This document shows, one piece after another, positions 25,098 through 33,211 of a DNA stretch of 64,000 bases (its first letter is position 1; every line of letters begins with the position of its first letter). Both the position numbers and the translations under genes were made by a program. This stretch comes from Hamadaea sp013361475. GTDB lineage: Bacteria; Actinomycetota; Actinomycetes; Mycobacteriales; Micromonosporaceae. The stretch lies in NCBI RefSeq assembly GCF_040654195.1, contig NZ_JBFAHM010000012.1, positions 124,001 through 188,000 on the forward strand, read 5' to 3'. Below the pieces are notes generated by a model. That model saw only the letters and a list, made by a program, of their open reading frames with translations. It was not told the DNA's origin and searched no databases.

Positions 25098-27563
25098 TCA
25101 GCTCGTGGAGCAGGCCGCCCCGTTGAGCGTGAACGCCGCCGGCGGCGGGTTCGAGCCGGTGTAGCTTCCGTTGAAGCCGATGCTCGTGGAGCCGCCCGGT
25201 GCGAGGTTGCCGTTCCAGCTCATGCTGGTCGCGGTCACGTCCGCGCCGGACTGCGTCCAGGTCGCCGACCAGCCGTTGGTGACGCGTTGGCCGCCGGGGA
25301 AGGTGAACCGCAGCGTCCAGCTGGTCATGCTGGTGCTGCCGGTGTTCGTGATCGTGACGCCGGCGCCGAAGCCGCCCCCGCCCCAGTCGTTCGCGGTGTA
25401 GACCACCTTGCAGGTCCCGCCGCCGGTGCCGCCGTTGGTGGTGGTGAAGGTGACCGGTCCGGAAACGGGGGAGAGGTTGCCCGCGGCGTCCCTGGCTCGG
25501 ACGGTGAGGGTGTAGGTGGTGGCGGGCGTCAGTCCGCTCAGGACAGTCGAGGTCGTGGCGGTGGAGGCGACGACCGAGCCGCCGTTGAGGACGTCGTAAC
25601 CGGTCACCCCCACGTTGTCCGTCGCGGCGCTCCACGTCAGGGTCGCGCCGCTGCTGGTGACGGCGGAGGCGGTCGGCGTACCGGGGGTGCTCGGCGGTGA
25701 GGTGTCCCCGGCCGAGTAGGTCAGCCCGTAACCGTAGGGGAACAGGCCGGTCTGGCCGTCACCGTCGTTGATCGGCTCCTGACTCGCGCCGGCGGGCCAG
25801 GTCACGGGCAGTTTGCCGGTGGGCGCGTAGTCGCCGAACAGGACGTCGGCGACGCCTTGCCCCTCGGTGCCGGGCAGCCAGGCCGCCACCAGCGCCCGCC
25901 AGTCCGGCAGTTGTGCGCTGATGTCGAGCGGGCGGCCCGAGACGAGGACGACGACGACCGGTACGCCGCTGGCCTTGAGCGTGTTGAGGGTGGCCAGATC
26001 GGTGCTGTCCAAGCCGAGCCCGCTCGGGCGGTCGCCCTGGCCTTCGGCGTACGGGGTCTCGCCGACGACCGCGATGGCGACCCGGTACGAGGAGTCGATG
26101 CCGCTGCCGCCGACGTTGTAGGTGACCGTCGCGCCGGAGCCGACGGTGCTGCGGATTCCCTGCAGGATGGTCGTTCCGGGGGTGATCGCGCCGCTGCCGC
26201 CCTGCCAGGTGATGGTCCAGCCGCCGCTCTGGTACCCGATGTTGTCGGCGCTCTTACCGGCGACGAAGATCTTGCCGCCGGACTTCGCGAGCGGCAGCAG
26301 GTTGCCGGTGTTCTTGAGCAGGACCTGCGATTCGCGGACGGCCTGGCGGGCGAGCGCCCGATGGGCGGTGTTGCCGACCGAGCCGGTGTAAGAGCGGTCC
26401 GCCATCGGCCGCTCGAACAGGCCCAGCTCGAACTTCTTCGTCAGGATGCGGCTGACGGCGTCGTCGATCCGCGCCTGGGTGACCCGCCCGGCCTGCACCT
26501 CGGTACGCAGCAGCGAGATGAACGTCTTCCAGGCGGTCGGCTCCATCGCCATGTCGACGCCGGCGTTGATCGCCGTACGCACGTCGGTCGCCGACAGCCC
26601 GGTGGCGCCGTCGATCTGGTCGATGCCGTTCCAGTCGGAGACGACGAAGCCGGTGAACCCGAGTTCGCCCTTGAGGACGGTGGTGATCAGGTACTGGTTG
26701 CCGTGCATCTTGACGCCGTTGAAGCTGCTGAAGGAGATCATCACCGAGCCGACGCCCTTCTGCACGGCGGCCTGGAACGGCGGCAGGTGGATCGCGCGCA
26801 ACTCCGTCTCGGAGATCTGGGTGTTGCCCTGGTCGGTGCCGTTGGCGGTGCCCCCGTCGCCGACGTAGTGCTTGGCGGTGGCGAGGACGGACGCTGGGGC
26901 CGCGCCGAGCGTACTGCCCTGCAACCCGGTGACGATCGTCGTCATCGCCGACGCGAGCTCCGGCTTCTCGCCGAACGACTCGTACGTGCGCCCCCAGCGA
27001 TCGTTGCGGGCCACGCACAGGCACGGCGCGAAGTCCCACTGGACGCCGGTGCCGGTGACCTCCTCGGCGACGGCCCGGCCGATGTCCTGGGCCAGCTGCG
27101 GATCACGGGCGGCGCCGAGGCCGATGTTGTGCGGGAAGATCGTCGCGCCGACCACGTTGTTGTGCCCGTGGACGGCGTCGGCGCCGTAGATCATCGGGAT
27201 GCGCAGCGGCGTCGCGAGCGCACCGTTCTGGAAGCCGTCGACCATGTCGGCCCAGGCGGACGGGGTGTTGGACGACGGCGTCGAGCCACCGCCGGACAGG
27301 ATCGAGCCCAGCCGGTAGGTGGTGACATCGCTGGGGGTGGCCGAGCCGCGCTCGGCCTGAGTCATCTGGCCTATCTTCTCGTCGAGGCTCATCCGGCCGA
27401 GCAGATCGGCGACCCGAGCCGAGGTCGGCAGCGACGGGTCCTGATAGGGGTACGCGGCCGCGCGGGCGATGCCGGACGCGGCGCCGGTGGAGACGGCGCA
27501 GACCGCGGCGATCGCCAGCGCGGACACGAGGGCGCGGAGGCGTGCTGGGGGACGGTTGTTCAC
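25098..27563 (-). CDS. Secreted beta-glucosidase, GH3 with fibronectin III and CBM2 domains
   Basis: The 821-residue precursor has a twin-basic N-terminus and an Ala-rich signal peptide (to about residue 36). The GH3 TIM barrel contains ATAKHYVGDGGT and the nucleophile Asp in FVVSDWNGID (near residue 308). The second GH3 domain holds RPSGLGLDSTDL. A fibronectin type III domain sits at about 624-715 and a family 2 carbohydrate-binding module at about 718-821 with the usual bracketing Cys pair. CBM2 binds cellulose or xylan, so the enzyme probably acts on plant cell-wall glucans outside the cell. The GTG at 27563 has AAGGAG six bases upstream. A CebR-like operator lies 48 bp upstream of the start. 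Confidence 0.95.
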   Translation of the reverse strand: MNNRPPARLRALVSALAIAAVCAVSTGAASGIARAAAYPYQDPSLPTSARVADLLGRMSLDEKIGQMTQAERGSATPSDVTTYRLGSILSGGGSTPSSNTPSAWADMVDGFQNGALATPLRIPMIYGADAVHGHNNVVGATIFPHNIGLGAARDPQLAQDIGRAVAEEVTGTGVQWDFAPCLCVARNDRWGRTYESFGEKPELASAMTTIVTGLQGSTLGAAPASVLATAKHYVGDGGTANGTDQGNTQISETELRAIHLPPFQAAVQKGVGSVMISFSSFNGVKMHGNQYLITTVLKGELGFTGFVVSDWNGIDQIDGATGLSATDVRTAINAGVDMAMEPTAWKTFISLLRTEVQAGRVTQARIDDAVSRILTKKFELGLFERPMADRSYTGSVGNTAHRALARQAVRESQVLLKNTGNLLPLAKSGGKIFVAGKSADNIGYQSGGWTITWQGGSGAITPGTTILQGIRSTVGSGATVTYNVGGSGIDSSYRVAIAVVGETPYAEGQGDRPSGLGLDSTDLATLNTLKASGVPVVVVLVSGRPLDISAQLPDWRALVAAWLPGTEGQGVADVLFGDYAPTGKLPVTWPAGASQEPINDGDGQTGLFPYGYGLTYSAGDTSPPSTPGTPTASAVTSSGATLTWSAATDNVGVTGYDVLNGGSVVASTATTSTVLSGLTPATTYTLTVRARDAAGNLSPVSGPVTFTTTNGGTGGGTCKVVYTANDWGGGGFGAGVTITNTGSTSMTSWTLRFTFPGGQRVTNGWSATWTQSGADVTATSMSWNGNLAPGGSTSIGFNGSYTGSNPPPAAFTLNGAACSTS

Positions 27564-27610
27564 GGATCTCTCCTTGAAGGGCGATGAGGAGAACGTGAAC
27601 TGAGGATAAA

Positions 27611-27638
27611 CCGGATATGGGAGCGCTTCCATATCCGG
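27611..27638. promoter_or_regulatory. CebR-like LacI-family operator upstream of the beta-glucosidase
   Basis: The core TGGGAGCGCTTCCA (27618-27631) differs by one base from the CebR box TGGGAGCGCTCCCA, which controls cellulose and cello-oligosaccharide genes in Streptomyces. The symmetry continues outward as CCGGATATGG / CCATATCCGG, giving a 28-bp palindrome with a single mismatched pair. This extent of symmetry is far beyond chance and strongly suggests repression by a LacI-family regulator released by cellobiose-type sugars. Confidence 0.88.
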
Positions 27639-27728
27639 CTTGGGCCATCCCGATGGTGGTTGTCCGCGCCCGGTAGTTGTCCCGCGCCGCGGTTCGTCGG
27701 CGGTCGGCGGGGATCCGGGCGGCGGGCG

Positions 27729-27992
27729 TCAGCGGGCGGCGGGTTTGTCCGCGAGGTCCATGATGGCGCGACGCTCGGGGCCGAGCATTCCGCAGGCGTT
27801 CAGCCAGCCGTAGACGACCTGCCGGGACGCCGGTTTGTCGCCTCGCTCGATCGCCTCGACGTCGTCGGCCGTGATGCCGATCCGGCCGGCGAGCTCCTCG
27901 GCGGTCAGCTGCGCGTCTTCCCGCTTCTGCCGCAGTTTGGCGGCCAGCTGACTGCGCTCCGCGTGGTCGGTCGGTTCCTGCCCGTACGGCAT
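27729..27992 (-). CDS. XRE-family DNA-binding protein
   Basis: The 87-residue protein consists of a single Cro/C1-type helix-turn-helix: KLRQKREDAQLTAEELAGRI-G-ITADDVEAIERG, followed by a short helical end (YGWLNACGMLGPERRAI). It lies 165 bp upstream of the beta-glucosidase on the same strand. There is no sign that it controls that gene, since the operator there is of LacI type. Its target is unknown. A MPYGQEPTD lead precedes the HTH. An ATG start is used, without a strong ribosome site. Confidence 0.85.
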   Translation of the reverse strand: MPYGQEPTDHAERSQLAAKLRQKREDAQLTAEELAGRIGITADDVEAIERGDKPASRQVVYGWLNACGMLGPERRAIMDLADKPAAR

Positions 27993-28099
27993 GTCTTCTC
28001 GTCCCCTCCGCAGCGGCGTTGATCTCGATGTGAGCTACCCCGTGGACCGGTCTGGCTGGGCAAATCGGTCATGAGGTGACGATATCCTCTACCGCTCGA

Positions 28100-28246
28100 A
28101 TGTCAGGCATATTGACGCTTGTGCCCGGCTCATCCGGCCGCCAGTCCGCCGTCTCGCTGACCACCCAGCAGCATCGCATCCACGGGCTCGTCGCGGAAAT
28201 CTCCGCGCTGACCGTAATGGTGCCGTGGTCCGCAGGCACCTACTAG
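28100..28246 (+). CDS. Possible small ORF (48 residues), hypothetical
   Basis: Within the 283-bp gap between the XRE gene and the sigma-factor gene, an ATG-TAG frame with G/C-rich third positions encodes MSGILTLVPG... to ...VMVPWSAGTY. An in-frame GTG at 28076 would add eight residues. There is no good ribosome site and no recognised motif. It ends 29 bp before the sigma-factor gene on the same strand. I list it because its codon use is coding-like, but it may be non-coding leader. Confidence 0.3.
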   Translation: MSGILTLVPGSSGRQSAVSLTTQQHRIHGLVAEISALTVMVPWSAGTY

Positions 28247-28275
28247 GGTCAAGCCCTCGACCCCCGGGAGTGAAC

Positions 28276-29616
28276 ATGACGTCCGACGCCCCCTTGGCGC
28301 AGGCCGCCGCGGCCGGGGACCGCGACGCGTTCGAACAGCTCTACCGCCGGTACTGGCCTGGTCTGCTCGGCCTGGTCGTCCGGCAGGTCGGCGACCATCA
28401 CCAGGCCGAGGACATCGTCCAGGAATGCTTCCTCATCGCCTGGCGCGACCTGCCCGCGCTGCGTGACCCGGCCGCCGTGCGGACCTGGCTGTTCTCGATC
28501 GCGTACCGGCATGCTCTGCGCTCGGCCCGCCGCCGCGCGTTCCTGCCGCTCGGCGAAGACGTCGACGTCGCCGACTCGGATCCGCTGGCCAGCCCGGAGG
28601 CGGCGGCGGAACGCCGCGAGACGCGCCAGCTCGTCTGGGACGCGGCCATGGGACTCGAACCGCGCCAGCGTGCGGTCCTGGAACTCGCCCTGCGCTGGGA
28701 CCTGTCCAGCAAGGAGATCGGCGAGGTGGTCGGCGTCCGTGGTGCGCACGCCGCCGTGCTCGTCCATCGGGCGCGGTCCGCGCTGGGCAACGCCATCAAG
28801 ACGACCATGGTGGTCCGCCAGAGCGACCGCTGCCAGCCGCTGAGCCGCCTGCTCGGGGGTGCGCAGCCGCCGTTGTCGTCGAAGCAGCGGGCCAGCGTCG
28901 ACCACCACGTGCGCCGATGCCCGCAGTGTCAGCGCGTCGGCGTGGCCGTTCCGGCGTACGCGGGAACGCTGGCGGTGCTGCTCGGCAAACCGACCGCGAA
29001 GGTGGCGGGCAGCCCGCTGCGGTGGCTGGCCGTCAAGGCGGCCGTCGCCGTAGTGCTGGCCAGCGTCGCGGGCGGCACCATCGCGTACGCGGCCGACGGC
29101 CGGCCCGATCCGACCGGTACGCCCACCGCGTCGGCGGTGGCCCAGCCTTCGATCTCGGCAACCCCGGCGGCGGTGCCCTCGCCGTCCGCCCCGGCCGGCC
29201 GGACGGCGTCACCGAAGAGCAGCCCGGCGAAGCTGTCCCCGGAGAAGCAGATGCTGGCCCTCATCAACGCCGAGCGGGCCAAGGCGGGCTGCGGCGCGGT
29301 CGTGTTCAACGACAAGCTCGCCAAGGCGGCCGAGGGGCACAGCGCCGACATGGCCGCCCAGGCGTACTTCTCGCACACCTCGCTCGACGGGCGTACGCCG
29401 TGGGACCGGGCCCGCGCAGCCGGTTACCAGTACGCCTCCGCCGAGAACATCGCCGCCGGTAACGCGACCGCCAAGGCGACGATGAACCAGTTCATGAACT
29501 CGCCCGGGCACAAGGCGAACATCCTGAACTGTTCACACAAAGCCGTGGGCATCGGCATGGCCAAAGGCGGGCCGTACCGGTACTACTGGACGCAGCTGTT
29601 CGGCTCGCGCGCCTGA
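28276..29616 (+). CDS. ECF sigma factor fused to a zinc-finger-like segment, membrane helix and extracellular CAP domain
   Basis: The 446-residue protein begins with a complete ECF sigma factor: sigma-2 (about 17-85, with AEDIVQECFLIAWRDL) and sigma-4 (about 118-170, with LSSKEIGEVVGV). A short H-H-x3-C-x2-C segment near residues 209-218 resembles the zinc-binding anti-sigma domain. A transmembrane helix lies near 253-273, followed by a Pro/Ser linker and a CAP/SCP domain (about 322-446) with EGHSADMAAQAYFSHTS and SPGHKANILN. The layout suggests a membrane-held sigma factor whose outside CAP domain senses or binds something and whose sigma part is freed by proteolysis. The ATG at 28276 has GGGAG about five bases upstream. 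No frameshift or gap separates the parts. Confidence 0.9.
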   Translation: MTSDAPLAQAAAAGDRDAFEQLYRRYWPGLLGLVVRQVGDHHQAEDIVQECFLIAWRDLPALRDPAAVRTWLFSIAYRHALRSARRRAFLPLGEDVDVADSDPLASPEAAAERRETRQLVWDAAMGLEPRQRAVLELALRWDLSSKEIGEVVGVRGAHAAVLVHRARSALGNAIKTTMVVRQSDRCQPLSRLLGGAQPPLSSKQRASVDHHVRRCPQCQRVGVAVPAYAGTLAVLLGKPTAKVAGSPLRWLAVKAAVAVVLASVAGGTIAYAADGRPDPTGTPTASAVAQPSISATPAAVPSPSAPAGRTASPKSSPAKLSPEKQMLALINAERAKAGCGAVVFNDKLAKAAEGHSADMAAQAYFSHTSLDGRTPWDRARAAGYQYASAENIAAGNATAKATMNQFMNSPGHKANILNCSHKAVGIGMAKGGPYRYYWTQLFGSRA

Positions 29617-29630
29617 GCCGGGAAGAGGAG

Positions 29631-29662
29631 ACGGGCGCCGTCCATCGTGGACGACGCCCGTT
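29631..29662. terminator. Terminator between convergent sigma-CAP and CPBP genes
   Basis: ACGGGCG (29631-29637) pairs with CGCCCGT (29655-29661). Inside it CGTCCA pairs with TGGACG around a three-base loop, with one mismatch between the two helices. It lies in the 57-bp gap between two converging stop codons and may serve both strands. Confidence 0.8.
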
Positions 29663-29673
29663 CGGCGGACGGG

Positions 29674-30483
29674 TCAGATGAGGTTGAAGACGATGGCGAT
29701 GGTGCCCACCGTCGCCATGAGCAGGGCCGAACCGGGGTGCATCCCGATCGAGAGCCGGATGTCGTGCTTGCGCCAGACCAGCCAGATCCCCGGGAACAGG
29801 AAGACGAGCTTCGACAGCACGGTCCACGGCGCCCAGAAGTGGTACACCGAGAACAGGACCGTGTTGAGCACGGGCGCTCCCCAGCGCAGGTGGGCGATGC
29901 GGGGCAGCAGGAAGCCGCGGAAGTAGAACTCCTCGATCAGCGGGAGGGTGAACCCGGTCAGCGGCAGGCACACCAGCATCGTGACCACCAGGAGCGAGTG
30001 CGAGTATCCGTCGAGGTAGGTGGTGGCGCTGCCACCCGCGCCCTCGAAGGGAACCCACGTGAAGAAGGTGTCGTAGACGAAGTTGTCCAGCGGGACGAGG
30101 GCGAGCGACACCACCGTCATCCACACGATCAGCCCGGCGATCATCGCGGTGACCTTTCCCCGGGGGATCGGCTTGTCCCGGTAGCCGACCACGCCACGCA
30201 ACGAGTACCGGCCGTTGCGACGGCGGCCGAGCCACAGCAGGCCGAACAGCACCGGCGCCAGCACGATGACCAGGGCGACCGCCCAGGCCAGGAAGATCGG
30301 ATAGCCGATCGCCTGCACGAACGGTTCGGCGATGAACAAGTACGCGGCGACGATCAAGGCGCCCGGCACCAGATGCAGCGCGATCGACAACGGCACGGAG
30401 TGGCGGTCGGCCAGCAGCAGCTCGACGAGTTTGTTCGGCCGGGCCGCTGTCGTCGCGGCCGTGGGGGTCAGCGTGTTCTCCAT
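29674..30483 (-). CDS. CPBP-family intramembrane metalloprotease
   Basis: The 269-residue protein has about seven or eight membrane helices and the CPBP (CAAX protease and bacteriocin-processing) motifs: EEFYFRGFLLPR near residue 182 with the paired Glu and the Arg, then FSVYHFW containing the second-motif His. In bacteria such proteases act within the membrane on short peptides or anti-sigma factors, and substrates are rarely known. It converges on the sigma-CAP fusion gene, which is a membrane-spanning protein that might need proteolytic release; this link is only positional. Confidence 0.9.
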   Translation of the reverse strand: MENTLTPTAATTAARPNKLVELLLADRHSVPLSIALHLVPGALIVAAYLFIAEPFVQAIGYPIFLAWAVALVIVLAPVLFGLLWLGRRRNGRYSLRGVVGYRDKPIPRGKVTAMIAGLIVWMTVVSLALVPLDNFVYDTFFTWVPFEGAGGSATTYLDGYSHSLLVVTMLVCLPLTGFTLPLIEEFYFRGFLLPRIAHLRWGAPVLNTVLFSVYHFWAPWTVLSKLVFLFPGIWLVWRKHDIRLSIGMHPGSALLMATVGTIAIVFNLI

Positions 30484-30551
30484 GCCGGAAAGAATCGACG
30501 GACGTGCTGTCGTGGCCCTGTTACGCCGCTGACACCGCCGGCGCGTACGCG

Positions 30552-31349
30552 TCAGCTCGTCGCGACCGGCTGGGCGTGGCCGTCCGGGAGTCGGGTGAGG
30601 ACCAGCGGGGCGTCGTCGGTGACGGCGACCGTGTGCTCGGAGTGGGCCGTTCGGGAGCCGTCGGCCGACCGGATCGTCCAGCCGTCCGGGTCGTAGACGA
30701 TGCGATCGGTCGTGCGGGCGAACCAGGGTTCGAGGGCGAGGGTCAGCCCGGGCCGCAGGACGAGGCCGCGCCCGGCCCGGCCCTGGTTCGAGACGTGCGG
30801 CTCCTCGTGCATGGTGCGGCCGACGCCGTGGCCGCCGAACTCGGTGTTGACCGGGTAGCCGTAGTCCTGGGCGACCGCTCCGATGGCCGCGGACAGATCA
30901 CCGAGGCGGTTCCCCGGCCGGGCCTTCTCGATCGCGGCCGCCAACGCCTCCTCGGTGGCGCGGATGATCCGCAGATCCTCTTCGGCCGGTGTCCCGACGA
31001 TCACCGTACGCGCCGAGTCGGCCACCCAGCCGTCGATGCTGACCGCGAGGTCCGCGCTGAGAATGTCGCCGTCGCGCAGCGTGTAGTCGTGCGGCAGGCC
31101 GTGCAGGACGGCGTCATTGACGGAGAGGCAGATGACGTTGCGGAACGGGCCCTTGCCGAAGGACGGCGCGTAGTCCCAGTAGCACGATTCCGCGCCGCGC
31201 CGTTTGATCATGCCGCGGACGTGGTGCTCGAGGTCCAGCAGGTTGACGCCGACGTCGGCGAGCCGGCCGACCTCGGCGAGCACTTCGGCCACGAAGCGGC
31301 CGGTCACGTGCATGCGCTGGATCTCCGCCGGCGACTTCAGTTCAATCAC
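30552..31349 (-). CDS. map: Type I methionine aminopeptidase
   Basis: The enzyme removes the initiator methionine from new proteins using two metal ions. The 265-residue protein has the pita-bread fold residues: His near 82 (LHGLPHDY), Asp near 98 and 109 (SADLAVSIDGWVADSART), His near 172 (GGHGVGRTMHEEP), Glu near 204 (LALEPWF) and Glu near 235 (TAHSEHTV). I chose the GTG at 31349 with GAGG six bases upstream, because a longer frame would read back through the operator region. Most actinomycetes have a housekeeping map gene near secY, so this is probably a second, regulated copy. It is divergent from an XRE regulator. Confidence 0.93.
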   Translation of the reverse strand: MIELKSPAEIQRMHVTGRFVAEVLAEVGRLADVGVNLLDLEHHVRGMIKRRGAESCYWDYAPSFGKGPFRNVICLSVNDAVLHGLPHDYTLRDGDILSADLAVSIDGWVADSARTVIVGTPAEEDLRIIRATEEALAAAIEKARPGNRLGDLSAAIGAVAQDYGYPVNTEFGGHGVGRTMHEEPHVSNQGRAGRGLVLRPGLTLALEPWFARTTDRIVYDPDGWTIRSADGSRTAHSEHTVAVTDDAPLVLTRLPDGHAQPVATS

Positions 31350-31372
31350 GAAAACCCTCGCGTCACAGGAGT

Positions 31373-31388
31373 CGGTATAGTTATACCG
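31373..31388. promoter_or_regulatory. Palindromic operator 1 between map and its XRE neighbour
   Basis: CGGTATA and TATACCG form perfect seven-base arms around GT. The complement of 31380-31385 reads TATAAC, a likely -10 box for map about 31 bp before its start, so a bound repressor would block map transcription. Confidence 0.75.
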
Positions 31389-31404
31389 GCAGGCTAGCAC
31401 TTGT

Positions 31405-31420
31405 CGGTATAGTAATACCA
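31405..31420. promoter_or_regulatory. Palindromic operator 2 between map and its XRE neighbour
   Basis: GGTAT and ATACC flank AGTA, and the sequence from GTCGGTATAGT onward repeats operator 1. The two dyad centres are 32 bp apart, close to three helical turns. TATAGT at 31408-31413 would be the -10 box of the XRE gene, so this site suits autoregulation. Confidence 0.75.
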
Positions 31421-31435
31421 GCCTATCCTGGCACC

Positions 31436-31702
31436 ATGGTCCGTCAGCCGCTCACGCCCGAGCAGATCGAAGCCGGTCGGCGACTCGGCGCCCGGCTGCG
31501 CCTGGCCCGAGGCGCGCGCGACCTGACCGAAGTCGCGCAGGCGGCGGGCATCTCGCCGGAGACGCTGCGCAAGATCGAGACCGGGCGGCTGCCGTCCCCC
31601 GGGTTCGGCACGATCATCTGCCTCGGTGAGGCGCTCGGCCTGCCGGTGGAGGAGCTGGCGGCCTGCTGGCGCGGCGTCGAACTGTCGTTGGAAGCCGTCT
31701 GA
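31436..31702 (+). CDS. XRE-family regulator divergent from map
   Basis: The 88-residue protein is a single Cro/C1 helix-turn-helix: ARLRLARGARDLTEVAQAAG, then ISPETLRKIETGRLPSPGFG, and a closing helix. It starts at the ATG 31436, 16 bp after operator 2. Two similar palindromes in the 86-bp gap to the aminopeptidase make it the likely local repressor of both itself and map. The signal is unknown, and the protein has no separate ligand-binding domain. Confidence 0.9.
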   Translation: MVRQPLTPEQIEAGRRLGARLRLARGARDLTEVAQAAGISPETLRKIETGRLPSPGFGTIICLGEALGLPVEELAACWRGVELSLEAV

Positions 31703-31730
31703 CCGCAGCCGTCCTCAGGGGACGCCGCCG

Positions 31731-31907
31731 TCAGTCGTCCTCCTCCGTGGCCCGATGGATGGTCTCCGCGATGGCGGCGGCGTCCCAGCCGCCTTCGCCA
31801 CCGCTGTCCCGCCAGGCGGCCACCGCCTCCTCGGCCTGTTCCTCGTCCCAGTCGTAGTCCTCGACCAAGGTGTCCGCGATGAGCCGGTCCAGCGCGAGAT
31901 CGTCCAT
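31731..31907 (-). CDS. Small acidic protein of unknown function
   Basis: The 58-residue product starts MDDLALDRLIADTLVEDYDWD and is strongly acidic, with two or three short helices and no cysteine or membrane segment. I do not recognise a family. The ATG at 31907 and coding-like codon use support a real gene. It is 47 bp downstream of the mraY-like gene on the same strand and could be co-transcribed with it. Confidence 0.6.
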   Translation of the reverse strand: MDDLALDRLIADTLVEDYDWDEEQAEEAVAAWRDSGGEGGWDAAAIAETIHRATEEDD

Positions 31908-31954
31908 GTGGCGCACTCTACCGGCACCGAGCTGCGGCGATGCCCGACGACGGG

Positions 31955-33052
31955 CTACGGCAGCCGGCTGAGGAAGTCTCCGTAGAACAGACCGAGACCG
32001 GCCACCACGCCAGCGCCCGCGATGATCCAGAACCGGGTCACGATCGTGACCTCGTGCCAGCCGACCATCTCGAAATGGTGATGCAGCGGGGACATCCGGA
32101 AGACCCGCCGCTTGGTCGTCTTGTAGGAGACGTACTGGATGATCCGGGACATCGTGACGACGACGAACAGGGCGGCCAGGATCGGCAGCAGGAGAACGGT
32201 CCGCGTCGCGACGGCCTCGCCCGCGATGAGCCCGCCCAGCGCCATGGAGCCGGTGTCGCCCATGATGATCCGCGCTGGTGAGGTGTTCCACCACAGGAAG
32301 CCGAGCAGGGCGCCCGCCGCTGCGCCCGCGACGAGCGCGGTCTCCAGCGGGTCGCGGGCCTGGTAGCAGAAGGCCGCGCGCGCGTCCGGGTCCGCGCACC
32401 AGTGCTGATACTGCCAGAACGAGATCAAGCCGTACGCGCTCAGCACGACGATCGACGTGCCGGTCGCCAAGCCGTCCAGGCCGTCGGTGAGGTTCACGGC
32501 ATTGGTCGCCGCCATGACGATCGCGATGAAGGCGACGACGGCGCCCACCTTGCCGACGTCCAGCCAGCTGATCTCGCGGACGAACGACAGCCGGGTGCTC
32601 CCGACCGACAACCCCGCGGTGCTGGGAAAACCGAGCGCGACGATGCCGAACCCGGTGCCCACCGCGAGCTGCAGGACGAGCTTCCAGCGCCCACTCAACC
32701 CGGCGGTGTTCTTCTTCGTGACCTTCAGGAAGTCGTCGACGAATCCGATGCCGCCGCAGAACACCATCAGGCCCAGCAGGACGAACCCGGTCATGGTGGG
32801 GCCCGGCGGGACGATCTGCGCCTCCGGCAGCACGTTCATGACCAGATGCCCGACCATGTACGCGAGCACGGTGCCGACGACGAAGACCAGCCCGCCCATC
32901 GTCGGCGTACCCCGTTTGACCTGGTGGGCGGCCGGATTGATATCCCGGATCGGCTGTCCGGCCCGGAGCCGGGCCAGCATGCGGGCCGCCAGGGGTGTGC
33001 ATACCAGCGCGAAGACGAATGCCACGGCGGCTGCGGCGACGGAGGAGACCAC
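31955..33052 (-). CDS. mraY: Phospho-N-acetylmuramoyl-pentapeptide transferase (stand-alone MraY)
   Basis: MraY transfers phospho-MurNAc-pentapeptide to undecaprenyl phosphate, making lipid I at the inner face of the membrane. The 365-residue protein has about ten membrane helices and the family signatures: IGFVDDFLKVTKKN near residue 106, NLTDGLDGLA near 187, GDTGSMALGG near 262 and the HHHFE motif near 324. The GTG at 33052 has AGGAGG nine bases upstream. The usual mraY sits among mur and fts genes; this one does not, so it is either a duplicate or a relocated copy. A role in resistance or in a special cell-wall programme is possible. Confidence 0.93.
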   Translation of the reverse strand: MVSSVAAAAVAFVFALVCTPLAARMLARLRAGQPIRDINPAAHQVKRGTPTMGGLVFVVGTVLAYMVGHLVMNVLPEAQIVPPGPTMTGFVLLGLMVFCGGIGFVDDFLKVTKKNTAGLSGRWKLVLQLAVGTGFGIVALGFPSTAGLSVGSTRLSFVREISWLDVGKVGAVVAFIAIVMAATNAVNLTDGLDGLATGTSIVVLSAYGLISFWQYQHWCADPDARAAFCYQARDPLETALVAGAAAGALLGFLWWNTSPARIIMGDTGSMALGGLIAGEAVATRTVLLLPILAALFVVVTMSRIIQYVSYKTTKRRVFRMSPLHHHFEMVGWHEVTIVTRFWIIAGAGVVAGLGLFYGDFLSRLP

Positions 33053-33211
33053 CGGTGCGTACCTCCTGGTGGGGGCGTCGGCGACAAGATCGTGAGCGGC
33101 CAGCATACGGGTAGACGCACGGACGTGCGGCCAGGGTTGCCGCGACCACAGCCTTCCCGGCGACGGGGCGACGGGGCAGCGGCCGGCTCGGCCGCCGTCT
33201 ACCGTGCGCGA

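Noticed and set aside
22465..25635. A 1,056-codon open frame on the - strand
   Set aside because: It is antisense to the GH38 gene and part of the GH3 gene region; its translation is low-complexity.
33053..33106. A longer N-terminus for MraY from the ATG at 33106
   Set aside because: The GTG at 33052 has a clear AGGAGG, and the shorter product has the normal MraY length.
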